From assembly GCF_004804275.1 (NCBI RefSeq), contig NZ_STGI01000003.1, positions 186,001 through 250,000 on the forward strand: a DNA stretch of 64,000 nucleotides, given 5' to 3'. A program made the position numbers and the translations under genes. The notes under the pieces were generated by a model, which was given only the letters and a program-made list of their open reading frames with translations, ran no database searches and was not told the origin of the DNA. This DNA comes from Herbaspirillum sp. ST 5-3. Its GTDB lineage: Bacteria > Pseudomonadota > Gammaproteobacteria > Burkholderiales > Burkholderiaceae_D. Positions 54,305 to 62,529 of the stretch are shown here, piece by piece. How positions within the stretch are numbered: position 1 is the first letter of the stretch; every line of letters begins with the position of its first letter.

Positions 54305-55355
54305 ATTCTGGCGCGGCAAGCGCGTGTTCCTCACGGGCCATACCGGCTTCAAGGGGAGCTGGCTTGCATTATGGCTGCATCGCCTCGGGGCGCATGTCAT
54401 GGGGTTTTCGCTGGAGCCGCCGACGCAACCCAATCTGTTCCAAATTGCGAGTGTGTATGACGGCATTACCGATTTGCGAGGAGATATTCGCGACCTGGAA
54501 ACACTGAAATCGGCGATGTCAACCCAGCGTCCCGAAATTGTGATTCACATGGCGGCGCAATCCCTGGTCCGTCCCGCCTATGCACAGCCGGTGGAAACCT
54601 ACGCAACGAACGTCATGGGTACCGTACACGTGCTTGAGGCGGCGCGTCAAGCCGGCGGAGTGCGCGCCGTGCTGGTCGTCACGACGGACAAGTGTTACGA
54701 GAACAGGGAGTGGGCCTGGGGATATCGAGAAAACGATCCCATGGGCGGGCATGATCCGTACTCGAGCAGCAAGGCTTGCGCCGAACTCGTGACTGCCGCG
54801 TATCGCCGATCTTTCATGAATGATGGTGTTGCAGTCGCTTCCGCGCGTGCCGGCAACGTCATCGGCGGCGGCGACTGGGCACAGGACCGCCTGCTGCCCG
54901 ACATGATGCGCGCTGCAATCGACGGGTGTGCCGTTTATATCCGCAACCCGGGCGCCATTCGCCCATGGCAGCACGTACTGGAGCCGCTGTCGGGCTATCT
55001 TGCGCTGGCTGAGCGTTTGTACACGGACGGCACGCAATATGCGGAAGGGTGGAATTTCGGGCCAGCCGAGGACGATGCGAAAACGGTGGAATGGATCGCC
55101 GGACAAATTGCCGCATTGTGGCCGGGCATGGGATGGGAGAAGGACGCCGGCGTGCATCCACATGAGGCACAGTATCTGAAACTCGACTGCTCAAAGGTGC
55201 GCGCGTATCTCGGTTGGCGTCCGCGGCTACCTCTTGCCGCCGGCCTGGACTGGACCGTGCAGTGGTACCGGGCTTATCAGGCGGGTGCCGACATGCGCAC
55301 ATTGACCGAGCAACAGCTCGAGGACTATCAAGCACTGATAAAGGCCATGGGATGA
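54297..55355 (+). CDS. rfbG: CDP-glucose 4,6-dehydratase (RfbG)
   Basis: Converts CDP-glucose to CDP-4-keto-6-deoxyglucose. Extended SDR enzyme: NAD-binding TGHTGFKGSWL (residues about 14-24) and the YxxxK motif in DPYSSSKACAEL. The characteristic VVTTDKCYEN is present. Two adjacent ATG codons (54294 and 54297) are possible; GGAAGG lies upstream. Length 352 aa is standard. Overlaps rfbF by 8 bases and the next gene by an ATGA. Confidence 0.95.
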   Translation: MLEFWRGKRVFLTGHTGFKGSWLALWLHRLGAHVMGFSLEPPTQPNLFQIASVYDGITDLRGDIRDLETLKSAMSTQRPEIVIHMAAQSLVRPAYAQPVETYATNVMGTVHVLEAARQAGGVRAVLVVTTDKCYENREWAWGYRENDPMGGHDPYSSSKACAELVTAAYRRSFMNDGVAVASARAGNVIGGGDWAQDRLLPDMMRAAIDGCAVYIRNPGAIRPWQHVLEPLSGYLALAERLYTDGTQYAEGWNFGPAEDDAKTVEWIAGQIAALWPGMGWEKDAGVHPHEAQYLKLDCSKVRAYLGWRPRLPLAAGLDWTVQWYRAYQAGADMRTLTEQQLEDYQALIKAMG

Positions 55356-56584
55356 CGCACACTTGTCGTTTTTGCGGCGCGGGACTACGCGATTCCTTTT
55401 GCGACCTCGGAATGTCGCCGCTGTCGAATTCCTACGTCGCAGAAGACGGCCTGCAGAAGATGGAACCGTTTTTCCCATTGCATGCCTATGTATGTGCCTC
55501 CTGCTTCCTGGTACAGCTTCCGGAATTTGAAAGCCCGCAGCATATTTTCAGCGACTACGCTTACTTCTCCTCCTATTCCGACAGTTGGCTCGCACACGCG
55601 CGCAAGTACACCGAAACGGTGATTGCGCGCTTCGGTTTCAATACGAAGCATCAGGTCATTGAAATTGCCAGCAACGATGGTTATCTGCTGCAGTACTTCA
55701 AGGAAAAGGGGGTCCCGGTGCTGGGCATCGAACCCGCCGCCAATGTTGCTGAAGTGGCGCGCAAAAAAGGGATTCCGTCGCGCGTGGAGTTTTTTGGCCG
55801 GCAGTCGGCGCATGGATTGGTTCAGGAAGGGCTGCAGGCGGATCTGCTGCTTGGTAACAATGTGCTGGCGCATGTACCTGACATCAATGACTTCGTCGCT
55901 GGCATGAAGGTGGCACTGAAGTCCGACGGTGTCATCACCATGGAGTTTCCCCATCTGCTGCAACTCATGCAGCAGAACCAGTTCGATACGATTTACCACG
56001 AGCATTTCTCGTACCTCTCATTCACCACGGTCGAAAAGATCTTTGCGGCACACGGTTTGACTTTGTTCGATGTGGAGGAGCTGGGCACGCATGGAGGTTC
56101 CTTGCGCATCTACGGCCGTCATACCGCCGACGAGAGCAAAGCGGTGATGCCGGCTATCGACGATTTGCGGCGTCGCGAAGCGGAATGCGGCCTGACGGAC
56201 ATGGCGGCATATGCCGCCTTTTCCGAGCAAGTGTGCGAGACCAAGCGTGCACTGCTGGCATTTTGCATCGATGCGAAACGTGCCGGAAAGCGCATTGTGG
56301 GCTACGGCGCCCCGGCGAAGGGCAATACGCTGCTGAACTATTGCGGCATCCGCCAGGATTTTCTGGACTATACCGTCGATCGCAGTCCGCACAAGCAGGG
56401 CCGTTATCTGCCCGGCACGCATATACCGATCCATTCACCGGACAAGATCAGCGAGACCAGGCCGGATTATGTACTGATTCTGCCGTGGAACCTGAAAGAG
56501 GAAGTCCTCGCGCAGATGGCGCATGTGCGTTCATGGGGAGGCAGGTTTGTCGTGCCGATTCCCCGTGTCGAGGTGATTGAATGA
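55352..56584 (+). CDS. Sugar C-methyltransferase family protein (TylCIII-like)
   Basis: SAM-dependent enzyme of the NDP-hexose C-methyltransferase family. Three parts: an N-terminal zinc-binding region with paired cysteines (CRFCGAGL and CASCF, residues 5-55), a central methyltransferase domain (VIEIASNDGYLLQYF; LLGNNVLAHVPDIND, about 85-200) and a C-terminal domain with a nucleotide-binding-like GYGAPAKGNTLLNY (about 320). This three-part layout is shared with enzymes adding a methyl group at C3 of 4-keto sugars. 410 aa. ATG 55352 overlaps the rfbG stop. Exact substrate unknown; by context CDP-4-keto-6-deoxyglucose. Confidence 0.85.
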   Translation: MTHTCRFCGAGLRDSFCDLGMSPLSNSYVAEDGLQKMEPFFPLHAYVCASCFLVQLPEFESPQHIFSDYAYFSSYSDSWLAHARKYTETVIARFGFNTKHQVIEIASNDGYLLQYFKEKGVPVLGIEPAANVAEVARKKGIPSRVEFFGRQSAHGLVQEGLQADLLLGNNVLAHVPDINDFVAGMKVALKSDGVITMEFPHLLQLMQQNQFDTIYHEHFSYLSFTTVEKIFAAHGLTLFDVEELGTHGGSLRIYGRHTADESKAVMPAIDDLRRREAECGLTDMAAYAAFSEQVCETKRALLAFCIDAKRAGKRIVGYGAPAKGNTLLNYCGIRQDFLDYTVDRSPHKQGRYLPGTHIPIHSPDKISETRPDYVLILPWNLKEEVLAQMAHVRSWGGRFVVPIPRVEVIE

Positions 56585-57111
56585 AGTTCACGCCCTTGCG
56601 ACTGTCGGGTGCCTTCCTGATCGAGCCGGAGCCGCTTGCGGACGAACGCGGTTTCTTTTCGCGCACCTTTTGCGCGCACGAATTCGCGGAGCACGGACTG
56701 GAGACATCGCTGGTCCAGTGCAGCATTTCATACAACAAGTTGAAAGGCACCTTGCGCGGCATGCATTATCAAAAATCGCCGCACGAGGAAGCAAAACTGG
56801 TTCGCTGCACGATGGGCGCGATCCACGATGTGATCGTCGATCTGCGTCCCGATTCCCCGACTTGCAGGCAGTGGACCGCAGTGGAGCTGAATGCGGAAAA
56901 CCGCAGTGCGCTGTATGTCCCGAAAGGTTTTGCGCATGGATTCCTGACACTGGTCGACGACACCGAGGTTTTCTACCAGATGTCGGCATTCTTTCATGCG
57001 GAATGCGCTGCCGGCGTGCGATGGAACGATCCGGTTTTCGCAATCGATTGGCCGGCGCAGGTCCAGGTTATTTCGAGCCGTGACAACAGTTATCCGGGGT
57101 TTGATGCATGA
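56581..57111 (+). CDS. dTDP-4-dehydrorhamnose 3,5-epimerase family protein (RmlC-like)
   Basis: Cupin epimerase acting on a 4-keto-6-deoxy sugar nucleotide. The catalytic His62 is in LRGMHYQ and the partner Asp168 in SSRDN is kept; GFAHGFLTL is conserved. Where RmlC has NYY with a catalytic Tyr, this protein has AFF (Phe137-Phe138). The change may restrict it to one epimerisation. Length 176 aa is normal. Context suggests a CDP-linked substrate. Overlaps its neighbours by ATGA on both sides. Confidence 0.88.
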   Translation: MKFTPLRLSGAFLIEPEPLADERGFFSRTFCAHEFAEHGLETSLVQCSISYNKLKGTLRGMHYQKSPHEEAKLVRCTMGAIHDVIVDLRPDSPTCRQWTAVELNAENRSALYVPKGFAHGFLTLVDDTEVFYQMSAFFHAECAAGVRWNDPVFAIDWPAQVQVISSRDNSYPGFDA

Positions 57112-58013
57112 AGCGCGTCCTGCTTACCGGCGCAACGGGATTTATCGGCGGTCATGTGCTGCCGCGCCTTGTCGCAAGCGGTTACGAAGTTCACGCGGTA
57201 AGCACCAAGGCGCCACGCCAGACTCAAGGCGTGGTCTGGCATCAGACGGACCTGCTTGATACCGTTGCGTCTGCACACCTCATGGAGACGATTCGCCCGA
57301 CGCATCTCCTGCATCTTGCATGGTATGCCGAGCCTGGAAAGTTCTGGCGCTCACTCGAAAACTATCGCTGGCTGGAAGCCAGCATCGCGCTGCTGCGGTC
57401 TTTTCGAGAGCAGGGCGGCGAACGTGCGGTAATGGCGGGCACCTGTGCGGAATACGATTGGGATTACGGCTTCTGTTCCGAGACGGTCACGCCGAAGCGG
57501 CCGGCAACACCGTATGGCGTTTGCAAGAATGCCTTGCAAGAAGCCTTGAGCAGTTTTTCAGGCGAAACCGGCATGAACAGTGCCTGGGGACGCATATTTT
57601 TTCTGTATGGGCCGGGCGAGAATCCATCGCGACTGGTGGCCTCCGTCGTCGGTGCGCTGCTCCGCGGAGAAACAGCGCGCTGCACGCACGGGAGCCAGAT
57701 TCGCGATTTCCTGCATGTGGACGATGTCGCCGACGCCTTCGCCGCATTGCTGGCCAGCGACGTGCGCGGCGCGATCAACATCGCATCCGGGCAAGCACGG
57801 ACTTTGCGTGAAATCGTGAACTTTGCTGCCGATTGTATCGGTGCAAGGGATAAGGTAAATTTTGGGGCAATTCCCGCTCCTGATAACGAACCGCCCCTAC
57901 TAGTGGCGGACGTTCGCCGATTGAGCACGGAGTTGAACTGGAAGCCGCGCCTTGACCTGCAAGCCGGCATGGCGCAGACCGTCAAGTACTGGCAGGGAAA
58001 GGGCGAAAAATGA
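57108..58013 (+). CDS. NAD-dependent epimerase/dehydratase family protein, probable 4-ketoreductase
   Basis: Short-chain dehydrogenase fold: TGATGFIGGHV at residues 7-17, active-site YGVCK (YxxxK) near residue 137, with AGTCAEY supplying the Ser/Thr position. The family member most likely reduces the 4-keto group to finish the sugar nucleotide. Length 301 aa. Overlaps by 4 bases with both neighbouring genes. Precise stereochemistry cannot be read from sequence. Confidence 0.83.
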   Translation: MKRVLLTGATGFIGGHVLPRLVASGYEVHAVSTKAPRQTQGVVWHQTDLLDTVASAHLMETIRPTHLLHLAWYAEPGKFWRSLENYRWLEASIALLRSFREQGGERAVMAGTCAEYDWDYGFCSETVTPKRPATPYGVCKNALQEALSSFSGETGMNSAWGRIFFLYGPGENPSRLVASVVGALLRGETARCTHGSQIRDFLHVDDVADAFAALLASDVRGAINIASGQARTLREIVNFAADCIGARDKVNFGAIPAPDNEPPLLVADVRRLSTELNWKPRLDLQAGMAQTVKYWQGKGEK

Positions 58014-59176
58014 CGCGCTCCCATACCTGTCCCGTCTGCGCAAGCGGCGAGGCACATCGTTTTCTTAGGCGTGTATCGGTGCCTGTGCATCAGAACCTCG
58101 TGTTGCCAACAAGGGAAGAAGCGCTTAGGGCTCCGCGCGGCGACCTGGATCTTTATGTTTGCCAAGTCTGCGGATTTGTCTTCAATGCCGCATTTGATGG
58201 CAGCAAGCTTGCCTACGGCGCGGATTACGACAACACGCAATCTCATTCGCCGTATTTTGCCAGGTACATGGCCGACCTGGCCGGACATCTTGTACGTGAC
58301 GCCGGGGTGCGTGACTGCAGAATCGTGGAAGTCGGATGCGGCAAAGGGGTATTCCTACGCATGCTGGTTGCCGATTCCGTTTCTGGAAATAGCGGCATCG
58401 GATTTGATCCGAGTTACGCCGGACCATTGGTCGATCTCGACGGGCGCCTGCGGTTCGAGCGACGCTTTTATGATGAGGCATGCGCCGACGTTCCGGCGGA
58501 TGTCGTCGTTTGCCGACATGTGATCGAGCATGTGCCGCAGCCACTGGAATTGCTGCGCGCCGTCAAGCGTGCGTTGCGCAACGCCGTAGCTCCCCGGATT
58601 TTCTTTGAGACGCCTTGCGTCGAGTGGATACTGCGCAATCAAGTGATCTGGGATTTCTTCTACGAACATTGTTCGCTGTTCACTGCGTCGTCCCTGCGCG
58701 CTGCATTTGAACAAACCGGTTTTGCTGTCCACGACGTGAAGCATGTGTTCGGCGGTCAGTATTTATGGCTGGAGGCGTCGCTGGGGGAAGAGCCGGAGGC
58801 CCTTGCAATGGAAGCCGGCGAGATCTCGCACTTGGCGCGCCAGTTCGCCGACGAGGACAGGCAGCTCCGCGATGAATGGCTCGCACGAATCAGCGGACTT
58901 ATGTCGCAAGGAAAAGTCGCAATCTGGGGAGCCGGTGCCAAGGGAACAACCTTTGCACATATGATCGACCCTGACGGTGCAGGTATCGATTGCCTGGTCG
59001 ACTTGAATCCGAACAAGCAGGGAAAGTTTGTTCCGGGCTCCGGTCATCCGATTGTTGGCATCGAGGGTCTCAAATCGCGCGGCGTGACGAGCGCAATCCT
59101 GATGAATCCCAACTATCGCGATGAAAATATGCGCTTGCTCGCAGCGGCCGGCATTGCGCTTCAACTCGTTGAATGA
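58010..59176 (+). CDS. Class I SAM-dependent methyltransferase, second sugar methyltransferase
   Basis: Same three-part plan as the protein at 55352 but only distantly similar. An N-terminal Cys-rich part (CPVCASGE and CQVCGFVF) precedes a SAM-binding domain (IVEVGCGKGVFLRML, about residue 105; VVCRHVIEHVPQPLE) and a C-terminal GAGAKGTTFAHMI region (about 306). 388 aa. Could be a C- or O-methyltransferase acting on the same sugar nucleotide. Overlaps the ketoreductase gene by ATGA; 7 bases before the next gene. Confidence 0.8.
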   Translation: MTRSHTCPVCASGEAHRFLRRVSVPVHQNLVLPTREEALRAPRGDLDLYVCQVCGFVFNAAFDGSKLAYGADYDNTQSHSPYFARYMADLAGHLVRDAGVRDCRIVEVGCGKGVFLRMLVADSVSGNSGIGFDPSYAGPLVDLDGRLRFERRFYDEACADVPADVVVCRHVIEHVPQPLELLRAVKRALRNAVAPRIFFETPCVEWILRNQVIWDFFYEHCSLFTASSLRAAFEQTGFAVHDVKHVFGGQYLWLEASLGEEPEALAMEAGEISHLARQFADEDRQLRDEWLARISGLMSQGKVAIWGAGAKGTTFAHMIDPDGAGIDCLVDLNPNKQGKFVPGSGHPIVGIEGLKSRGVTSAILMNPNYRDENMRLLAAAGIALQLVE

Positions 59177-59183
59177 GGAAAAC

Positions 59184-59948
59184 ATGAAACTGATCCTGGA
59201 CACCGAAGCGAAAACGCTGATCGAAGAGCAGAACGGGGTTGTACGCCAGTTTGATCTCTACAGCAAGGAGGCTTTCGAGTGCCTTTCACGCCAATGGGTG
59301 CGCGTGGGATGGAACCAGAAGTACCAGTACACCTTCAGCTGGATGGGGCGGCCGATCATTCAACTGCCGGAAGACATGATCCGCATCCAGGAAGTGATTT
59401 ATCGTGTGAAGCCGGACGTGATCATTGAAACAGGGGTTGCGCATGGCGGCTCCCTCATTTTTTATGCGAGCCTGTGCAAGGCGATGGAAAAGGGCAGGGT
59501 GATCGGCATCGACATCGAAATCCGTCCGCATAATCGCAAGGCCATTGAGGCGCATGAGCTGTTCGGCTACATCACGCTGGTGGAGGGAAGCTCGACGGGA
59601 GCCGATATCGTTTCAAAGGTCAAGGCCATGGTCAAACCAGGCGAGACTGCGCTCGTGATTCTTGACTCTAATCATACCAAGCAGCATGTTGCCGATGAAC
59701 TGGAAGCCTATTGTGACCTGGTTACGCCCGGTTCCTATATCGTGGCGACGGATGGCATCATGTTCGACCTGCACGATGTGCCGCGCGGCGCTGCGGACTG
59801 GTCCTGGAACCACCCGACGGCAGCGGCTGCGGAATTTGCACAGCGGCATCCCGAGTTTGTAATCGAGCAACCGTCCTGGCCCTTCAACGAGAGCGGCCTC
59901 ACCGACAACATTTCGCATTGGCCGGGCGCATGGCTTCGCCGTATTTGA
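59184..59948 (+). CDS. CmcI/cephalosporin-hydroxylase family protein (probable methyltransferase)
   Basis: Rossmann-type protein of the family named after cephalosporin hydroxylase, many of which are sugar O-methyltransferases. SAM-binding motif VIIETGVAHGGSLIF (about residue 75) and the metal-binding-like VILDSNHTKQHV (about 155) are seen. Start ATG 59184 follows GAGGAAAAC; an upstream in-frame ATG at 59121 lies inside the preceding gene. 254 aa. Probably acts on the transferred or nucleotide-linked sugar. Confidence 0.8.
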   Translation: MKLILDTEAKTLIEEQNGVVRQFDLYSKEAFECLSRQWVRVGWNQKYQYTFSWMGRPIIQLPEDMIRIQEVIYRVKPDVIIETGVAHGGSLIFYASLCKAMEKGRVIGIDIEIRPHNRKAIEAHELFGYITLVEGSSTGADIVSKVKAMVKPGETALVILDSNHTKQHVADELEAYCDLVTPGSYIVATDGIMFDLHDVPRGAADWSWNHPTAAAAEFAQRHPEFVIEQPSWPFNESGLTDNISHWPGAWLRRI

Positions 59949-60018
59949 TGCGGCGATGGCATATCATGGCGGCGAGTGGAGCGACGGGCTGCAACAATGA
60001 ACTGCGGTTCAACTACCC

Positions 60019-62529
60019 ATGAATAAAGCAGGTCGTAACGATCCATGTCACTGCGGCAGTGGAAGAAAATACAAGCTGTGTTGTCAGCAACGAGCGCACG
60101 ACATACGGCCCGATACGCCGGCCGCCCTAGTGCCGCAGGAAACGATCCGCGTCGCACTTGTGCATCATCAGGCCGGGCGTTTGCAACAGGCAGCAGAACT
60201 CTATCGTCGGGTTCTTGAAAGCACGCCGGATCAAGTCGATGCGCTGCATTATCTTGGGCTCATCGCACATCAAGGCGGCAGGCACGCTGAGGCTCAGACG
60301 CTGATTACCAAGGCCATCGACATCGCTCCTACGGCACCGATGTACTTCAACCTTGGCGGAGTGCTGCAAGCGCAGGGCAAAATCGACGAGGCGATCGATT
60401 GCTTGCGGCGTGCGGTTGCGCTCAAACAGGATTACGTTGATGCCTGGTTTCGTCTTGGAGCGGCGCTCCATGCACAGGCAAGGCTTGACGACGCGATACC
60501 GTGTTATCGCAATGCATTGAACCTCAGGCCAGACCTTCCCGGTGTATGGAACAATCTTGGTAATGCCTTGGCTGCGCGGGGGCGGCTCGACGAAGCGGTC
60601 GAATGCCTGCAATCGGCCGTTCGATTCAAGCCGGATTTCGCGGACGCGTATTACAACCTCGGCAATGCGCTGATGGATCAGGGAAACGCTTGTGCGGCGC
60701 AGGAGAACTACCGTAAGGCACTCGCTATCCGGTCCGATTATCCGGAAGCGCTGAACAATCTCGGCAATGCGCTGGAAGGCATCGGTGAACTCGGCGCCGC
60801 GGAAAACAGTTTCAGGCGCGCACTGACAATCAAGCCGGATTATCCCGAGGCGCACTATAACCTCGGAAATACGCTGCTGGCACAGGATAAATATGTTGAG
60901 TCAGCGGAAGCTTATGCATCTGCGATCGCGCTCAGGCCGGATTTTGCCGAGGCGCATTACAACCGGGGAAAAGCCCTTGAGGCGTGCGGTATAGTAGATG
61001 GCGCCGCCGAGAGCTATCGGAAGGCGATCAATTTCAGGCATGGCTATCCCGAAGCGCATAACAATCTCGGCAATGTCGTACTTGTACAAGGAGGACCGGA
61101 AGATGCAGCGGCGCACTTTCGTGATGCACTCCATCTGCGGCCTGATTACGCGGAGGCGCTCAATAATCTCGGCAATGCACTGCAGGAGCAAGGCGAGCTG
61201 GATGAAGCCCTCGCATGTTATCGACGCGCGCTGGCCGTTCGGCCGGATTATGACAATGCGTTCAGCAACCTGCTCTTAACGCAAAGCTTCAATCCGGCAT
61301 GCACGCCTGAGCAATATCTGGCGCAAGCACTCCGTTTTGGCGAACAGGTGGCACAGCGGGCTACGCCGTATTCAAGCTGGAAAGTTGACAGTTGCGAAAG
61401 CGATGCGCGCCCCTTGCGTGTCGGGTTGGTTTCCGGCGACTTGCGCTTGCATCCGGTCGGCATCTTCCTTGAAAGCATCCTCGCGAATCTTGATCCCGCG
61501 CAGGTCGAATTGTTTGCCTATCCCACTAACTCGCGTCAGGATGAACTGACGCGACGGATCCAGTCTCGCTTCGCGGCATGGCACTCCATTGCCAACATGA
61601 GCGACGAACAGGCTGCGCGCCGAATTCACGAAGACGGTATCCATGTCCTGATCGATCTGGCAGGACATACCGCCGGCAATCGCCTTGCGGTATTCGCGTG
61701 GAAGCCGGCGCCGATTCAGGTGACCTGGCTCGGTTATTTCGCGACAACTGGTATGCGCGAGATGGATTACATTTTGTGCGACGAGATCGCGCTACCGCAA
61801 AGCGATGAAGGTCACTTTGTTGAGAAAGCGTGGTACCTGCCGCGTACGCGTCTTTGCTTCAGTACACCTTCAGAAGACATTTCTGTGGCGCCGTTACCGG
61901 CCCTGGCTCAGGGTACACTGACCTTCGGCTGTTTCAATAATCTGTTGAAGATGAACGATGAAGTGGTAGGCGTATGGGCGCGCGTGCTGCAGAAGCTTGG
62001 TGGATCACGTTTGCTCCTGAAATCCAGGCAATTGAACGAAGCGACAACCCGACAACGCACGCTGGCGCGATTCGCTGCCCACGGTATCGGAGCCGAACGC
62101 GTCCTGATGGAGGGATCATCTTCCCGCGGCGATTATCTGCGAGCCTATAATCGGGTCGACATTGCGCTCGATCCGTTTCCTTACACTGGCGGGACAACCA
62201 GTGTCGAAGGATTGTGGATGGGCGTGCCGCTCGTGACGAAGCGCGGTGACCGACTGCTCGGGCGGCAGGGAGAAGGGCTGTTGCATCATCTCGGAATGGC
62301 CGACTGGATCGCAGATGACTGTGATGACTATGTCGCCAAGGCGGTGGCACACGCAGCAGATCTGACTGCCTTGACCTCGCTGCGTGCAGGGTTGCGTGGG
62401 CGCCTGTCGCTATCGCCGCTATGCGATGCCCCCCGTTTTGCACGCGATCTTGAAATGGCTCTCATCGGCATGTGGCAGCAACATTGCGAGCGAACGCCGC
62501 CGGGCAATCATGGCCGTTCAGGGTTTTAA
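60019..62529 (+). CDS. SEC-C / TPR / GT41 glycosyltransferase
   Basis: 836-residue OGT-like protein. It opens with a SEC-C zinc motif (GRNDPCHCGSGRKYKLCC, residues 5-22), has about eleven TPR units (residues 40-430, YNLGNAL type) and ends with a GT41 domain (about 465-815) starting RVGLVSGDLRLHP. Lys644 (NNLLKMND) aligns with the OGT nucleotide-phosphate-binding Lys, unlike the Arg in the tri-modular protein. DPFPYTGGTTSVEGLWMG is the donor-loop region. 70 bases after the previous gene, with no clear ribosome-binding site. A second protein glycosyltransferase of the island. Confidence 0.87.
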   Translation: MNKAGRNDPCHCGSGRKYKLCCQQRAHDIRPDTPAALVPQETIRVALVHHQAGRLQQAAELYRRVLESTPDQVDALHYLGLIAHQGGRHAEAQTLITKAIDIAPTAPMYFNLGGVLQAQGKIDEAIDCLRRAVALKQDYVDAWFRLGAALHAQARLDDAIPCYRNALNLRPDLPGVWNNLGNALAARGRLDEAVECLQSAVRFKPDFADAYYNLGNALMDQGNACAAQENYRKALAIRSDYPEALNNLGNALEGIGELGAAENSFRRALTIKPDYPEAHYNLGNTLLAQDKYVESAEAYASAIALRPDFAEAHYNRGKALEACGIVDGAAESYRKAINFRHGYPEAHNNLGNVVLVQGGPEDAAAHFRDALHLRPDYAEALNNLGNALQEQGELDEALACYRRALAVRPDYDNAFSNLLLTQSFNPACTPEQYLAQALRFGEQVAQRATPYSSWKVDSCESDARPLRVGLVSGDLRLHPVGIFLESILANLDPAQVELFAYPTNSRQDELTRRIQSRFAAWHSIANMSDEQAARRIHEDGIHVLIDLAGHTAGNRLAVFAWKPAPIQVTWLGYFATTGMREMDYILCDEIALPQSDEGHFVEKAWYLPRTRLCFSTPSEDISVAPLPALAQGTLTFGCFNNLLKMNDEVVGVWARVLQKLGGSRLLLKSRQLNEATTRQRTLARFAAHGIGAERVLMEGSSSRGDYLRAYNRVDIALDPFPYTGGTTSVEGLWMGVPLVTKRGDRLLGRQGEGLLHHLGMADWIADDCDDYVAKAVAHAADLTALTSLRAGLRGRLSLSPLCDAPRFARDLEMALIGMWQQHCERTPPGNHGRSGF

